From CAZMGG01 sp964565715 (lineage in GTDB: Bacteria > Planctomycetota > UBA1135 > UBA2386), in NCBI GenBank assembly GCA_964565715.1, contig CAZMGG010000109.1, positions 1 to 19,936 of the forward strand: DNA of 19,936 bases. The letters run 5' to 3'. Each line of letters opens with the position of its first letter. Position 1 is the first letter of the stretch. This document shows, one piece after another, positions 8,164 through 15,522 of this stretch. A program made the translations under genes and the position numbers. Below the pieces are notes generated by a model. The model was not told where the DNA came from and searched no databases. It saw nothing but the letters and a program-made list of their open reading frames with translations.

Positions 8164-8215
8164 ATGGGGGACAGCCCCTGATGACGTTGGCCGGCGCGCC
8201 GCCGGCCACCACGTC
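8164..8215 (-). other. Two strong hairpins in the leader of the repeat-protein gene
   Basis: The 161-base gap between the sigma-like gene (ends 8300) and the repeat-protein start (8138) contains a large stem: 8183-8187 (GACGT) and 8188-8196 (TGGCCGGCG) pair with 8200-8208 and 8211-8215. This leaves a 3-base loop at 8197-8199 and a 2-base bulge at 8209-8210, 14 base pairs in all. A second small hairpin, GGGG-ACAG-CCCC, lies just beside it, within 8166-8178. On the minus strand both fall after the sigma-like stop and before the repeat-gene start. No T-run follows, so they could be a terminator, an RNA-stability element or a leader control element. Confidence 0.5.
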
Positions 8216-8299
8216 GATGGCGCAGTCGGGACCGTGGGCGGAGGACAGTCTGGCCCTGGCCCGGGCCGGCAACCGGCACGATCGGCCCCCAACCCGCGG

Positions 8300-8815
8300 T
8301 CACCCCTCACCCGGCGGCGCCGCCAGCCGCTGCAGCCGCCGCATCGCCGAGGCGAACGACCGCCGCACGCTGCTGCGATCGCGCCCCAGCGCGCGGGCGG
8401 CGGCATGGAAGCTCCCCGTCCGCCGCACCGCTCGCACCGTGCGCCGCTGGGATTCCGTCAGGATCCAGCCGTGCCTTCTGAGCCAGGCGTCCAGTTCGAT
8501 CCCGCCGTGCTGCGCGGCCGCGGCCGGTCCCGCCGCCTGTTTCGTGACCCCGGCGCATTCCAGCGATCGTGTGATCGGGCGCCGGCGCTGCTCCTCCGCG
8601 AAGCGTCGCGCCACCACGTCCCCCCAACCCGCGGGGTGCTCGATCACTCCGCCGGTCAGGACGTGCTGCAGGTACGCGGCGGTGGTGTGTTCGACCGCTG
8701 CCTCCGCCACCGGGCCTGTCTCGGCTCGCACCGCTGCACGGGCCGCCTTCTCGACGACCGCGAGGTCCCGCTGCATCCGCTCCGGATCGATATCGGGTCG
8801 GCTGGCATCAGGCAT
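8300..8815 (-). CDS. Divergent ECF/sigma-70-like transcription factor
   Basis: A 171-residue protein that looks like a small two-domain sigma factor. Residues 18-80 resemble region 2: a helical stretch, then HPAGWGDVVARRFAEEQRRRP at 60-80, which matches the usual PAGWLxxVARxxALDxxRRR pattern of region 2.3-2.4. Residues 119-164 resemble region 4, LTESQRRTV... with the helix-turn-helix SFHAAARALGRDRSSVRRS. An Ala/Gly-rich linker joins them. The GGAGG at 8822-8826 touches an ATG at 8821 but is 6 bases from the in-frame ATG at 8815, so 8815 is the likelier start. No anti-sigma gene is adjacent. The next gene on this strand is the exported repeat protein, a possible target. It may be a true ECF factor or a sigma-derived DNA-binding protein without sigma activity. 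Confidence 0.65.
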   Translation of the reverse strand: MPDASRPDIDPERMQRDLAVVEKAARAAVRAETGPVAEAAVEHTTAAYLQHVLTGGVIEHPAGWGDVVARRFAEEQRRRPITRSLECAGVTKQAAGPAAAAQHGGIELDAWLRRHGWILTESQRRTVRAVRRTGSFHAAARALGRDRSSVRRSFASAMRRLQRLAAPPGEG

Positions 8816-8821
8816 GGGCAT

Positions 8822-8826
8822 CCTCC
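8822..8826 (-). promoter_or_regulatory. Ribosome binding site that decides the sigma-like gene start
   Basis: On the minus strand the order is GGAGG, ATG, CCC, ATG. The first ATG leaves no spacing from the Shine-Dalgarno; the second leaves 6 bases, which is near ideal. The second ATG (8815) is therefore preferred. Confidence 0.7.
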
Positions 8827-8837
8827 GGAAGGCGACA

Positions 8838-8865
8838 ATGCTACTGGCCGCGGAACAGGCGACAA
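8838..8865 (-). promoter_or_regulatory. Candidate sigma-70-type promoter for the sigma-like gene
   Basis: Reading the minus strand, TTGTCG (8865-8860) and TAGCAT (8843-8838) are separated by 16 bases. Each matches the housekeeping -35 and -10 consensus at 4 of 6 positions. Transcription would begin near 8830, just before the GGAGG site, giving a short leader. In such GC-rich DNA this is suggestive only. Confidence 0.35.
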
Positions 8866-8918
8866 GTGACGCTCACTGCCGCCTTGCCCGGCGCCGCCCG
8901 CGCCGCTCCGATGCGCTC

Positions 8919-10121
8919 ATGCCGGCGATCCCCGCCCTCGCGTTGCTCCCCCTCCTCCTCAACGCCCCCGGCGACACGCCGCCGCCGGGGCCGCCGTGGC
9001 GCCTCACCTACGCCGAGGCACGGACCGCGGCGCTGGCCGCGGGCCAGCCGGTGTTCGTCTACTTCACCAAGACCCATTGACCCGCCTGCACGCCGCTGGA
9101 CCAGCAGTTGCTGCCGTCCAAGGAACTGGCGCCGTGGTACGGCAAGGTCACCTGGCTGTTCGTCACGCGCAACTTCAAGAGCGACGCGAAGGACCTGGAG
9201 GCCCTGCGCAGCCATGATCGCTTCGGCGTGACCTCGTGGCCACAGATGCTGGCGTTCGATCCGCGCGACGACGCGGTGCTCACCGAGATGCCGCGCGACC
9301 TGCAGGGCTTCCAGAAGGCGCTGGACCGGGCCATGGCGGCGATGCAGCAACGCACGCCGGCGGTGCCGCCGGCGCGCAGCAGCGCGCTGCCGGCCACGGC
9401 CCAGGGGCCGCTGGCGGCGCTGGCCGCGGCCGAGGCCCATGCCCGGGCGCTCGCCCTGGAGGAACTCGCCGCGGCCCCGCCGCCGCTGCCGGACCCGGTG
9501 CGGGAGCAGGTGCTGGCCATGCTGCTCGACGAGGGCGAGGACTTCGTGGTGCGGGTGCGCGCCCTGCGGCTGCTCGCCGGCACGGCGCCCGAGCTGGTGA
9601 GCGCCCGCGCCGCGCCGCTGCTGGGCGTCGCCAACGATCCGTTCCGCTTCCAGGTGCTGAGCCTGATCGAGAAGCACCCCAATCCCGGACTGGCGCCGCT
9701 GCTGGCGCGCATGTTCGCGGGCGCCGGCGAGGCGGTGCCGAGCCGCAATCCCAACGTGCTGCGGATCCACCTGGCGAAGTGCCTCGGTGCTTCGGGCGAC
9801 GGCGCCGCGGTGACGGCGATGGAGCCGGTGGCGCGGGCGGCGGATCCGCGCAATGGGCTCACCCGCGCGGTACTGCAGGCGCTCGGCCAGCTCGGCGCCC
9901 GGCTGCCGCAGGAGAAGGCGGCCGTGCTGGACGTGCTGGGCGCGGCGTTGCCGCCGGCGCTGCCGCAGGACGCCGAGCCGGCCGAGACGCGCCGCCACCT
10001 GCACGTGGTGACGGGCGTGCTGGAGGCCTTCGCGCTGGCCTCGGGCGAGGCGGCGCCGGCCCTGCCGAAGTCGTGGGGCGCGGCCGAGCGCGCGGCGCTG
10101 CAGAAGGCCCTGGCCCGCTGA
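8919..10121 (+). CDS. Putative selenoprotein: thioredoxin-fold domain (Sec-Pro-Ala-Cys) with HEAT-like repeats
   Basis: A 400-residue protein if the in-frame TGA at 9078-9080 is read as selenocysteine 54. Before the TGA are a short hydrophobic N-terminus (MPAIPALALLPLLLNAPG, a weak signal or anchor) and a thioredoxin-type alpha1/beta strand ending VFVYFTKTH. After it come PAC (Cys57), the helix TPLDQQLLPSKELAPWY, the strand VTWLFVTRNF and GVTSWPQM with the expected cis-Pro at 108. The TGA thus sits exactly on the N-terminal catalytic residue of a C-x-x-C motif. Residues about 155-390 are helical HEAT/armadillo-like repeats (for example REQVLAMLLDEGEDFVVRVRAL). The likely role is a redox enzyme or disulfide/peroxide handler with a protein-binding scaffold. 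An in-frame ATG at 8838 is an alternative start that would add 27 residues with an Arg-rich stretch. The helicase starts 3 bases after the stop. A sequencing error or pseudogene is the main alternative. Confidence 0.75.
9078..9120 (+). promoter_or_regulatory. Candidate bacterial SECIS element: TGA plus downstream hairpin
   Basis: The TGA at 9078-9080 is followed by a hairpin. 9097-9101 (TGGAC) pairs with 9116-9120 (GTCCA) and 9102-9105 (CAGC) pairs with 9110-9113 (GCTG). There is a CC bulge at 9114-9115 and a 4-base loop AGTT at 9106-9109. The loop starts after 25 intervening bases, has G in its second position and contains a G-U pair of neighbours, as in the E. coli fdhF element. These features fit the bacterial SECIS rules as I recall them (loop 16-37 bases from UGA, G among the first two loop bases). 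There is no clear bulged U as in E. coli. Confidence 0.65.
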
Positions 10122-10124
10122 CGC

Positions 10125-12025
10125 ATGGACCTGCAGGCCTTCGTCGCCCGCCACCGCGAGCTGCTGCAGCAGGAACGCGACGCCGAGGTGGCGCAGGTGC
10201 GCGACCTGCTGCAGCACTGCAGCGAGGCCGAACTGGAGGAACGCGGCGTGCTGCTGCGCCGCCTGCAGGTGGCGGACCTGCAGCCGGCGTTCGGCGGCAG
10301 CCTCGAGGCGGTGCTGCAGCCCACCCGCACCGCCGAGCTGCCCGAGCACCGCTTCCAGGTCGGCGACGTGGTCGGGCTCGCCGGCCACGGCGAGGGCGCC
10401 GGCGCCGGCACCGCCGCCACCGGCGTGCTGACCCGGGTGCGGCGGGACCAGCTCATCGTCTGCCTCGACGATCCCGACGCCGAGCTGCCGCCGCTCCTGC
10501 GGCTGGACCGGCTGGCGCCCGACATCACGTTCCGCCGCCTGCAGGCGGGCCTGCGCCAGCTCGGCGAGCCGAAGCCGGGGCCGGCGCAGCGGCTGCGCGA
10601 CGTCTGCTTCCACGCCCGCCCGCCGGGCTTCGGTACGCGGCCGGCGGACGCCGAGATCACCTGGTGCAACCCGGACCTCGATCCTTCGCAGCGGGCCGCG
10701 GTGCTGCACGCGCTGCGCGCCGAGGACATCGCGGTGATCCACGGCCCGCCGGGCACCGGCAAGACCACCGCCGTGGTGGAACTGATCCAGCAGGCGGTGC
10801 AGCGTGGCCTGCGGGTGCTGGCCAGCGCGCCATCCAACGTCGCGGTCGACAACCTGACCGAACGGCTGGCCAGGCGCGGGCTGCCGATCGTGCGGATCGG
10901 CCATCCGGCGCGGCTGCTGCCGGCGGTGCGCGACCATGCGCTGGCGGCCCTGGTCGAGCAGGCCACCGAGCACAAGGCCGTGCGCGAACTGCGCCGCGAG
11001 ATGCAGGACCTGCAGCGCCGGCTCGGCCGGGCGACGGCGCGGGCCGAACGGGCGGAACTGCGCGGGGAACTGCGCGCGCTGCGGGCGGCCGAGCGCGACC
11101 TGTCCCGGGCCACGGTGCAGGGCGTGCTGGACGGCGCCCGGGTCGTGCTCTGCACGACGACCGGGGCCGCCGATGCGGTGCTCGGCGAGCGCACCTTCGA
11201 TCTGGTGGTGCTCGACGAGGCGGCGCAGGCGCTGGAGGCCGCGGCCTGGCTGCCGCTCCTGCGCGGCGAACGCGCGGTGCTGGCCGGCGACCACTGGCAG
11301 CTCGCACCGACGGTGCTGTCCGAGGCGGCCGCCCGCGCCGGCCTCTCGACGACGCTGATGGAACGGCTGGCGCTGGGCCCGATCGGCGCCGCGGTGACGC
11401 GCATGCTGACCACCCAGTACCGCATGCACCGCGCGATCATGGGCTGGTCGTCGGCGCGGCTCTACGACGGGGAGCTGCGGGCGGCAGCGGCGGTGGCGGA
11501 GCACCTGCTGGCCGACCTGGCGGGGGTCGCCGATGCCGCCGGCATGCGCGAACCGCTGGTGTGGCTCGACACGGCGGGCTGCGGCCACGAGGAGACGCCG
11601 GGCGACGAGGACGGCAGCAAGAGCAACCCCGGCGAGGCCTTGCTGGTGGCGCGGCACGTGCGGGACCTGCTGGCCGGTGGCGTGCCGGCCGCCGACGTGG
11701 CGGTGATCACGCCCTACCGGGCGCAGGTGCGACTGCTGCGCGAGCTGCTGGCGCCGCACCCGGAGCTCGAGATTGGCACGGTCGACGGCCTGCAGGGCCG
11801 CGAGAAGGAGGCTGTCGTGCTGTCGCTGGTGCGCAGCAACGACGACCTGGAGATCGGCTTCCTGCGCGAGATCCGCCGCCTCAACGTGGCGGTGACCCGC
11901 GCCCGCCGGCACCTGTGCATCGTCGGCGACTCCGCCACCCTGGCCGTCGATCCGGACCTGGGCGGGCTGCTCGCGCACTGCGGCGAGCACGGCGTCCACC
12001 GCAGCGCCTTCGAGCTGGGCCCGGA
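10125..12025 (+). CDS. Superfamily 1 DNA/RNA helicase, IGHMBP2-like (3' end in gap)
   Basis: About 633 residues are visible before the N gap. The N-terminal region (1-190) has a coiled helical start and a beta-barrel-like insert (RFQVGDVVGL...). The helicase core shows motif Q/I: DPSQRAAV near 187 and Walker A GPPGTGKT at 207-214; then APSNVAVDNL (motif Ia), LDEAAQ at 363-368 (motif II), GDHWQLAPT near 389 (motif III), QYRMH at 431-435 (motif IV region), VDGLQGRE near 553 (motif V) and NVAVTRAR near 587 (motif VI). The QYRMH and LDEAAQ forms mark the Upf1/IGHMBP2 group rather than UvrD/Rep. The predicted function is ATP-driven unwinding of nucleic acid in the cytoplasm. The end (HRSAFELGP) resembles the usual family C-terminus, so few residues should be missing. 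The ATG is 3 bases after the selenoprotein stop, which suggests co-translation. Confidence 0.92.
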
Positions 12026-12125
12026 NNNNNNNNNNNNNNNNNNNNNNNNNNNNNNNNNNNNNNNNNNNNNNNNNNNNNNNNNNNNNNNNNNNNNNNNNNN
12101 NNNNNNNNNNNNNNNNNNNNNNNNN
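12026..12125. other. Assembly gap (100 N)
   Basis: Exactly 100 undetermined bases, the common placeholder for a scaffold join of unknown size. The 3' end of the helicase gene is lost here. The minus-strand gene at 12128 starts (at its stop codon) only 2 bases after the gap. True distance and content between the two sides are unknown. Confidence 0.98.
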
Positions 12126-12127
12126 GC

Positions 12128-13855
12128 CTACTTCGGCACCGGCACGAACACCCGCTGCAGCTCCTGCAGCTTCTTGCGCTGCTCGGCGGACATCGGCACC
12201 TCGCGCAGCACGCGCCGCATCCAGGCCTGCTGGGTCTGCGCCGCCCGCGTCGAACGGCCCGCGCGCAGGAAGCTGCCCTGGCCGTGCTCGATGGTGCTGC
12301 CGGTCTGGCTCCACATCTCCGCCGGCGCCGCATGGGCGACCTCGGTCATGATCTGCCGGATCCGCGCCGCCGACGCATCGTCGAACTCGAGCCGGCTGAC
12401 GACCTTCTGCGACACATTGGTCACGTAATCCGCCGGCGTGGCCGCCGACGTCTTCTCGGCGAAGCCCTGCCACATGATGCCGGTGCGATACAGGTTCATG
12501 CCGTCGAAGTCGGTGGACCCCTCGGGATACATCAGGGCACGCTGCTCCGGCGTGAGCTGCTGGGCCAGCTCCCCATAGAGACGATCCTTCATCGCCACCT
12601 CTGCCAGCAGCTTGTCCAGCTCCATCTCCGCCGGCATCGAGTGGATGCCCTCGTTCTCGGCGGTGTAGCTCCGCACCAGGTTGGCCACCGCGTCCTTCTG
12701 CGCGGTGTTCAGACCCTGGCCGGCATTGTCCAGCATGCTGGCCAGCATGTTGCCGGCCACCATCGGATGGCTGAACACGCCGTTCGGGCCCGCGCCGGGC
12801 AGCTTCGCCGCCATCAGCTTCGGCAGCTGTTCGACCAGCTTCAAGTTGAGCGAACCGATCTTGACCGCGAGTTCCAGCGGCATCTCCTCGCCGGAATCCA
12901 GCGCCTTGCTCAGTTCGACCAGCAGATCGGCCATCTCGCCCGACACCTTGCCCATGGTGGACCAGTCGATGTCCTTCAGCAGTTCGGCATAGCGCGGATC
13001 CATCACCAGCGGCTTGTCGGCGGTCACCGGCACCGGCTCCGCCACCGGCGCGGTGACGGTCTCGGCCGGCGCCGGCGCCGTCACCGGCCGACGGGCGAGC
13101 TGGTTCTCCAGGTCGCTGAGGCGCGCCTTCAGGTCCTGGTTCTCCTGCTCCAGGCGTTGCACGTCGGCCGCCGCCTTGGCGACGTCGGAGGTGCCCGGAG
13201 TCGGCGTCTCGAGCTTGAGCACCTGCCCGGCCTCGGCACGCTGGGGCTGCCCCAGGAAGTGCCAGGTGGCGGCTCCCGCCACCACCGCCAACGTCAGCGA
13301 ACCGGCTGCGACCCAGCCATTCTTCAAGGAGACATCCATCGTTTCGACCTCCAATGCGGTGCCTGGCTCCGTCTCGAGCAGTCCGAACGGCGCCAAGGTG
13401 AACTCGGACCTGGTGGCCACTGCCGCGCGCAATCCGTCGCCGCGTCGCAGCAGGACCACCGCACGCTCGCCGGCGGCGAGCCGTTGCCCGGTCCCGCCGG
13501 TGCCTTCCCTGGGCCGCTCCGGCGGCCCGGCGTCGATCACGGTCAGCTCGCCCTGCAGGACCTCCACGGCCACCTGCACCGCCGTCGTGCGCCCCGGCGG
13601 GCCCGAACGCGGCCCCAGCAGCAGGGCACCGAGCAGCAGCCCCGAGAGCAGGGCCAGCGCGGCCAGCAGGATGCTGCGCGGCGACACCGTCGGTCGGCGC
13701 CCGGCGGCGGAGCGGCCACCCGTCCCGCCGTGCAGCCGCCGCAGCACCGCATCGGCCAGATCCGGCGGCCGGTCGCCGTGCAGTTCGAGCAGGGCCCGCT
13801 CGGTGACGCGATCCTCCCACGCGGCGCGCAGGTCGGGTTGGTGTGGATCCGTCAC
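12128..13855 (-). CDS. Membrane protein downstream of ECF sigma factor, putative anti-sigma/FecR-like regulator
   Basis: A 575-residue protein that starts at GTG in a GTGA overlap with the sigma-factor stop, with GGAGG 8 bases upstream. Residues 1-57 form a short cytoplasmic domain (AWEDRVTERALLELHG...). A membrane helix follows at 61-82. Residues 90-171 form a beta-rich segment with the look of a FecR-like domain (VEVLQGELTVIDAG ... QRLAAGERAVVLLRRG). A second hydrophobic helix lies at 181-201, then a coiled coil at 224-256 (VQRLEQENQDLKARLSDLENQL), a Pro/Ala linker, and a long helical domain with many acidic and hydrophobic heptads to the C-terminus (about 280-575). Position and topology suggest it binds and controls the sigma factor and senses something outside the membrane; that is inference. 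A strong internal start at 13339 could yield a shorter product. The C-terminal domain is not one I recognise. Confidence 0.75.
   Translation of the reverse strand: MTDPHQPDLRAAWEDRVTERALLELHGDRPPDLADAVLRRLHGGTGGRSAAGRRPTVSPRSILLAALALLSGLLLGALLLGPRSGPPGRTTAVQVAVEVLQGELTVIDAGPPERPREGTGGTGQRLAAGERAVVLLRRGDGLRAAVATRSEFTLAPFGLLETEPGTALEVETMDVSLKNGWVAAGSLTLAVVAGAATWHFLGQPQRAEAGQVLKLETPTPGTSDVAKAAADVQRLEQENQDLKARLSDLENQLARRPVTAPAPAETVTAPVAEPVPVTADKPLVMDPRYAELLKDIDWSTMGKVSGEMADLLVELSKALDSGEEMPLELAVKIGSLNLKLVEQLPKLMAAKLPGAGPNGVFSHPMVAGNMLASMLDNAGQGLNTAQKDAVANLVRSYTAENEGIHSMPAEMELDKLLAEVAMKDRLYGELAQQLTPEQRALMYPEGSTDFDGMNLYRTGIMWQGFAEKTSAATPADYVTNVSQKVVSRLEFDDASAARIRQIMTEVAHAAPAEMWSQTGSTIEHGQGSFLRAGRSTRAAQTQQAWMRRVLREVPMSAEQRKKLQELQRVFVPVPK
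13348..13352 (-). promoter_or_regulatory. Internal ribosome binding site within the putative anti-sigma gene
   Basis: GGAGG on the minus strand lies 8 bases before an in-frame ATG at 13339. This is the same motif and spacing as at the gene's own GTG start. Translation from it would give a 403-residue product starting MDVSLKNGW, directly with the second membrane helix, the coiled coil and the C-terminal domain. Confidence 0.5.
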
Positions 13856-14445
13856 GTGCCGATCCTCCGTTCGACGCAGGCGCGCAGCGCCGTGCGCAGC
13901 CGCCGCATCAGGCTCTTGACGCCATCCTCGGACAGGCCGAGTCGCTGGCCGATGTCGCCCCGCGAGGCCCGTTCCTCGTACTGCATGCGGATCGCCTGCC
14001 GGCCGCGCCCGTCCAGTTCGTCCAGGCACTGCCGCAGCGCCGCCAGATGACCCTGGCCGCCATCGTCGCGCACGAACGCGGCGAACGCGGCGTCGGCGGC
14101 GGCGACGCTGGCCGGATCGGCCCCGGCGGCCCCCGGCTCCGAATCGGCGGACTCGTCGATCCGCAGCATCGGCTTCCGCCGCAGGGTCTTCAGGAAGAAG
14201 TTGCGCGCCACCGTGCGCAGCCAGGCGGCGCGGGAAACGCGGCCCTGATCCTGGAACGGCGCCCGCAGGAGCTGCAGGAACGTCTCCTGGGTCAGGTCGT
14301 CCGCCAGCTCCGGCGTGGCCCCGAGGTAGCGCAGGTACCGCCACACCTCGGCCTGGTGCTGGCGCACCAGCGCCGCCGGGTCGGGCGGCGCCGGCCGGTC
14401 GGCGCCGGCGCGGGTGAGGGACGGGATCACGTCGTCAGAAGCCAT
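13852..14445 (-). CDS. ECF-family RNA polymerase sigma factor
   Basis: A 197-residue extracytoplasmic-function sigma factor that directs RNA polymerase to a dedicated promoter set. Region 2 spans about 26-93, with DDLTQETFLQLL at 49-60 (the -10 recognition and core-binding helix) and AAWLRTVARNFFLKTLRR at 73-90. A variable acidic linker follows (95-130). Region 4 spans about 138-192, with LDELDGRGRQAIRMQY and the helix-turn-helix DIGQRLGLSEDGVKSLMRRLRTALRA. The start is the ATG at 14445; an upstream in-frame extension to 14706 is Pro/Ala/Arg-rich and not protein-like. Its TGA overlaps the GTG of the membrane-protein gene, so the two are translationally coupled. A divergent secreted-protein gene starts 107 bases away and is a plausible target. 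Confidence 0.93.
   Translation of the reverse strand: MASDDVIPSLTRAGADRPAPPDPAALVRQHQAEVWRYLRYLGATPELADDLTQETFLQLLRAPFQDQGRVSRAAWLRTVARNFFLKTLRRKPMLRIDESADSEPGAAGADPASVAAADAAFAAFVRDDGGQGHLAALRQCLDELDGRGRQAIRMQYEERASRGDIGQRLGLSEDGVKSLMRRLRTALRACVERRIGT
13864..13868 (-). promoter_or_regulatory. Ribosome binding site for the GTG start of the membrane regulator
   Basis: GGAGG lies 8 bases before the GTG at 13855, inside the end of the sigma gene. It supports GTG as the start and translational coupling of the pair. Confidence 0.7.
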
Positions 14446-14552
14446 GGGCGGGCCGGAAGGGTGCGCCGCGGCCCGGAAAACCGCAGGACTCCGGGAAGGG
14501 AGTGGTCCGAGGCTCCCATGGGGCGGCGACGCGCTGCTATCCTCCCCGCGCC
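14446..14552. promoter_or_regulatory. Divergent intergenic region, ECF sigma gene / secretin-like gene
   Basis: These 107 bases must hold the start signals for both the sigma gene (-) and the secretin-like gene (+). A TGCTAT at 14535-14540, 12 bases before the GTG at 14553, is the only -10-like hexamer I see on the plus strand, and no matching -35 precedes it. If real, the plus-strand transcript would be nearly leaderless. I do not see a clear ECF-type promoter. Confidence 0.25.
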
Positions 14553-15485
14553 GTGCCCGCTCCGCCATCGCTCCGTGCCACCGCCGCCTGCGCGGCCCTG
14601 GCGTTCGCCCCGGTCCTGGCCCAACGCCTGCCGGTGCCCGGCGACGCCGCCCGGGTGGTGCAGGTGCTGGCGCTGGGGCCGGCGCTGGACCATCTGGCAC
14701 AACCACATGCCGAAGAGCAGACCCACCGGGAACTGCGCCGCAAGGCCGCCAGGGGCCTCGGCGAGGCGTTGCGGGCCTGCGTCGAGCCGCCGCTGACTGC
14801 GCGGGACGGCATCGAGGTGCTCGGCGACGAGACGCTGGTGGTGCTCGGCCTGCCGGAACAGGCCGCCTGGGTCGAGCAGGCGCTGCGGCGCGCGGCCAGC
14901 ACGCGGCTCGTGCAGGCCGCGATCACCTGCCGCGCCATGAAGGTCACCGGCCGCGCGTTCGCCACGTACCTGGAGCCCGCGGGCGCCGCCGGCGGGGAGA
15001 CGCTCGCGCTGACCGACGCGGCTCTGGCCAGGCTGGAGGCGGCCTGGCGGCCTGACGCGGGCGTGGCGACGCTCGGCATGACCCGGCTGGTGCTGGCGCC
15101 CACCGAGCCCGGTGACATCGCGGCACTCCGGCAGAAGACGCGCTATCGCAAGGATGTCATCCCGCAGCAGAAGCCCGACGGCACGGTCGACCTGGTGACC
15201 GACTGGGATCTGGTCGAGCACGGGCCGCGGTTCGCCGCGGCGTGGCTGCCGGAGCGCGACGGCGCGCTGGCGGTCGGCGCGACGTGGGAACAGCTCACGC
15301 TGGTGCAGCCGATGGCGACCTTCGAATCGACCATCGGCCAGCAGAAGGTGACCATCGACCTGCCGTCATGCACCAGGGTGCGCCTGCAGGTCCGCGGGGT
15401 GCTCGAGAGGGGCCATTCGCTGCTCGTGCCACAGCAGCAGGGCGAGGACTGGCTGATGCTCCTGGTGACCTGGTCGGTCGAGTGA
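14553..15485 (+). CDS. Exported secretin-like protein of unknown function
   Basis: A 310-residue exported protein beginning at GTG with the signal peptide MPAPPSLRATAACAALAFAPVLAQ. A helical stretch (45-80) precedes a small alpha/beta segment, GIEVLGDETLVVLGLPEQAAWVEQAL (86-111), that resembles the N1-type repeat of secretins (short ring-building domain). The rest is beta-rich. Its last part (about 240-310) has the pattern TIDLPSCTRVRLQVRGVLERGHSLLVP followed by a hydrophobic LMLLVTWSV end, which is reminiscent of the C-terminal gate of PulD/GspD-like proteins. It is much shorter than a true secretin and lacks a clear full barrel, so pore function is not claimed. It diverges from the ECF sigma operon, suggesting control by that sigma. 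Confidence in the CDS is high; confidence in the family is low. Confidence 0.72.
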   Translation: MPAPPSLRATAACAALAFAPVLAQRLPVPGDAARVVQVLALGPALDHLAQPHAEEQTHRELRRKAARGLGEALRACVEPPLTARDGIEVLGDETLVVLGLPEQAAWVEQALRRAASTRLVQAAITCRAMKVTGRAFATYLEPAGAAGGETLALTDAALARLEAAWRPDAGVATLGMTRLVLAPTEPGDIAALRQKTRYRKDVIPQQKPDGTVDLVTDWDLVEHGPRFAAAWLPERDGALAVGATWEQLTLVQPMATFESTIGQQKVTIDLPSCTRVRLQVRGVLERGHSLLVPQQQGEDWLMLLVTWSVE

Positions 15486-15522
15486 TGCCCCCCGGTCCCG
15501 CACCGTGAGACATGCCACCGCC

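Noticed and set aside
9078..9080. Global reassignment of TGA to Trp or Gly
   Set aside because: Most complete genes in the window (metal transporter, EgtB-like, peptidase, repeat protein, ECF sigma, beta-helix, Kelch) end with TGA at the natural protein end, so TGA is a normal stop.
9108..10121. A separate gene starting with TTG at 9108, after the TGA
   Set aside because: It would start inside the thioredoxin helix, lack the first strand and active-site residues, and has no ribosome site. The preceding 53 codons are good thioredoxin-fold sequence in the same frame.
8841..14050. Long open frames on both strands running through the N gap
   Set aside because: They are joined through undetermined bases and have Arg/Ala/Gly noise composition. 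The helicase and membrane-protein frames explain the DNA.
14446..14706. N-terminal extension of the ECF sigma factor to 14706
   Set aside because: The extension is Pro/Ala/Arg-rich, overlaps the divergent gene's signal peptide and is not like any sigma factor.
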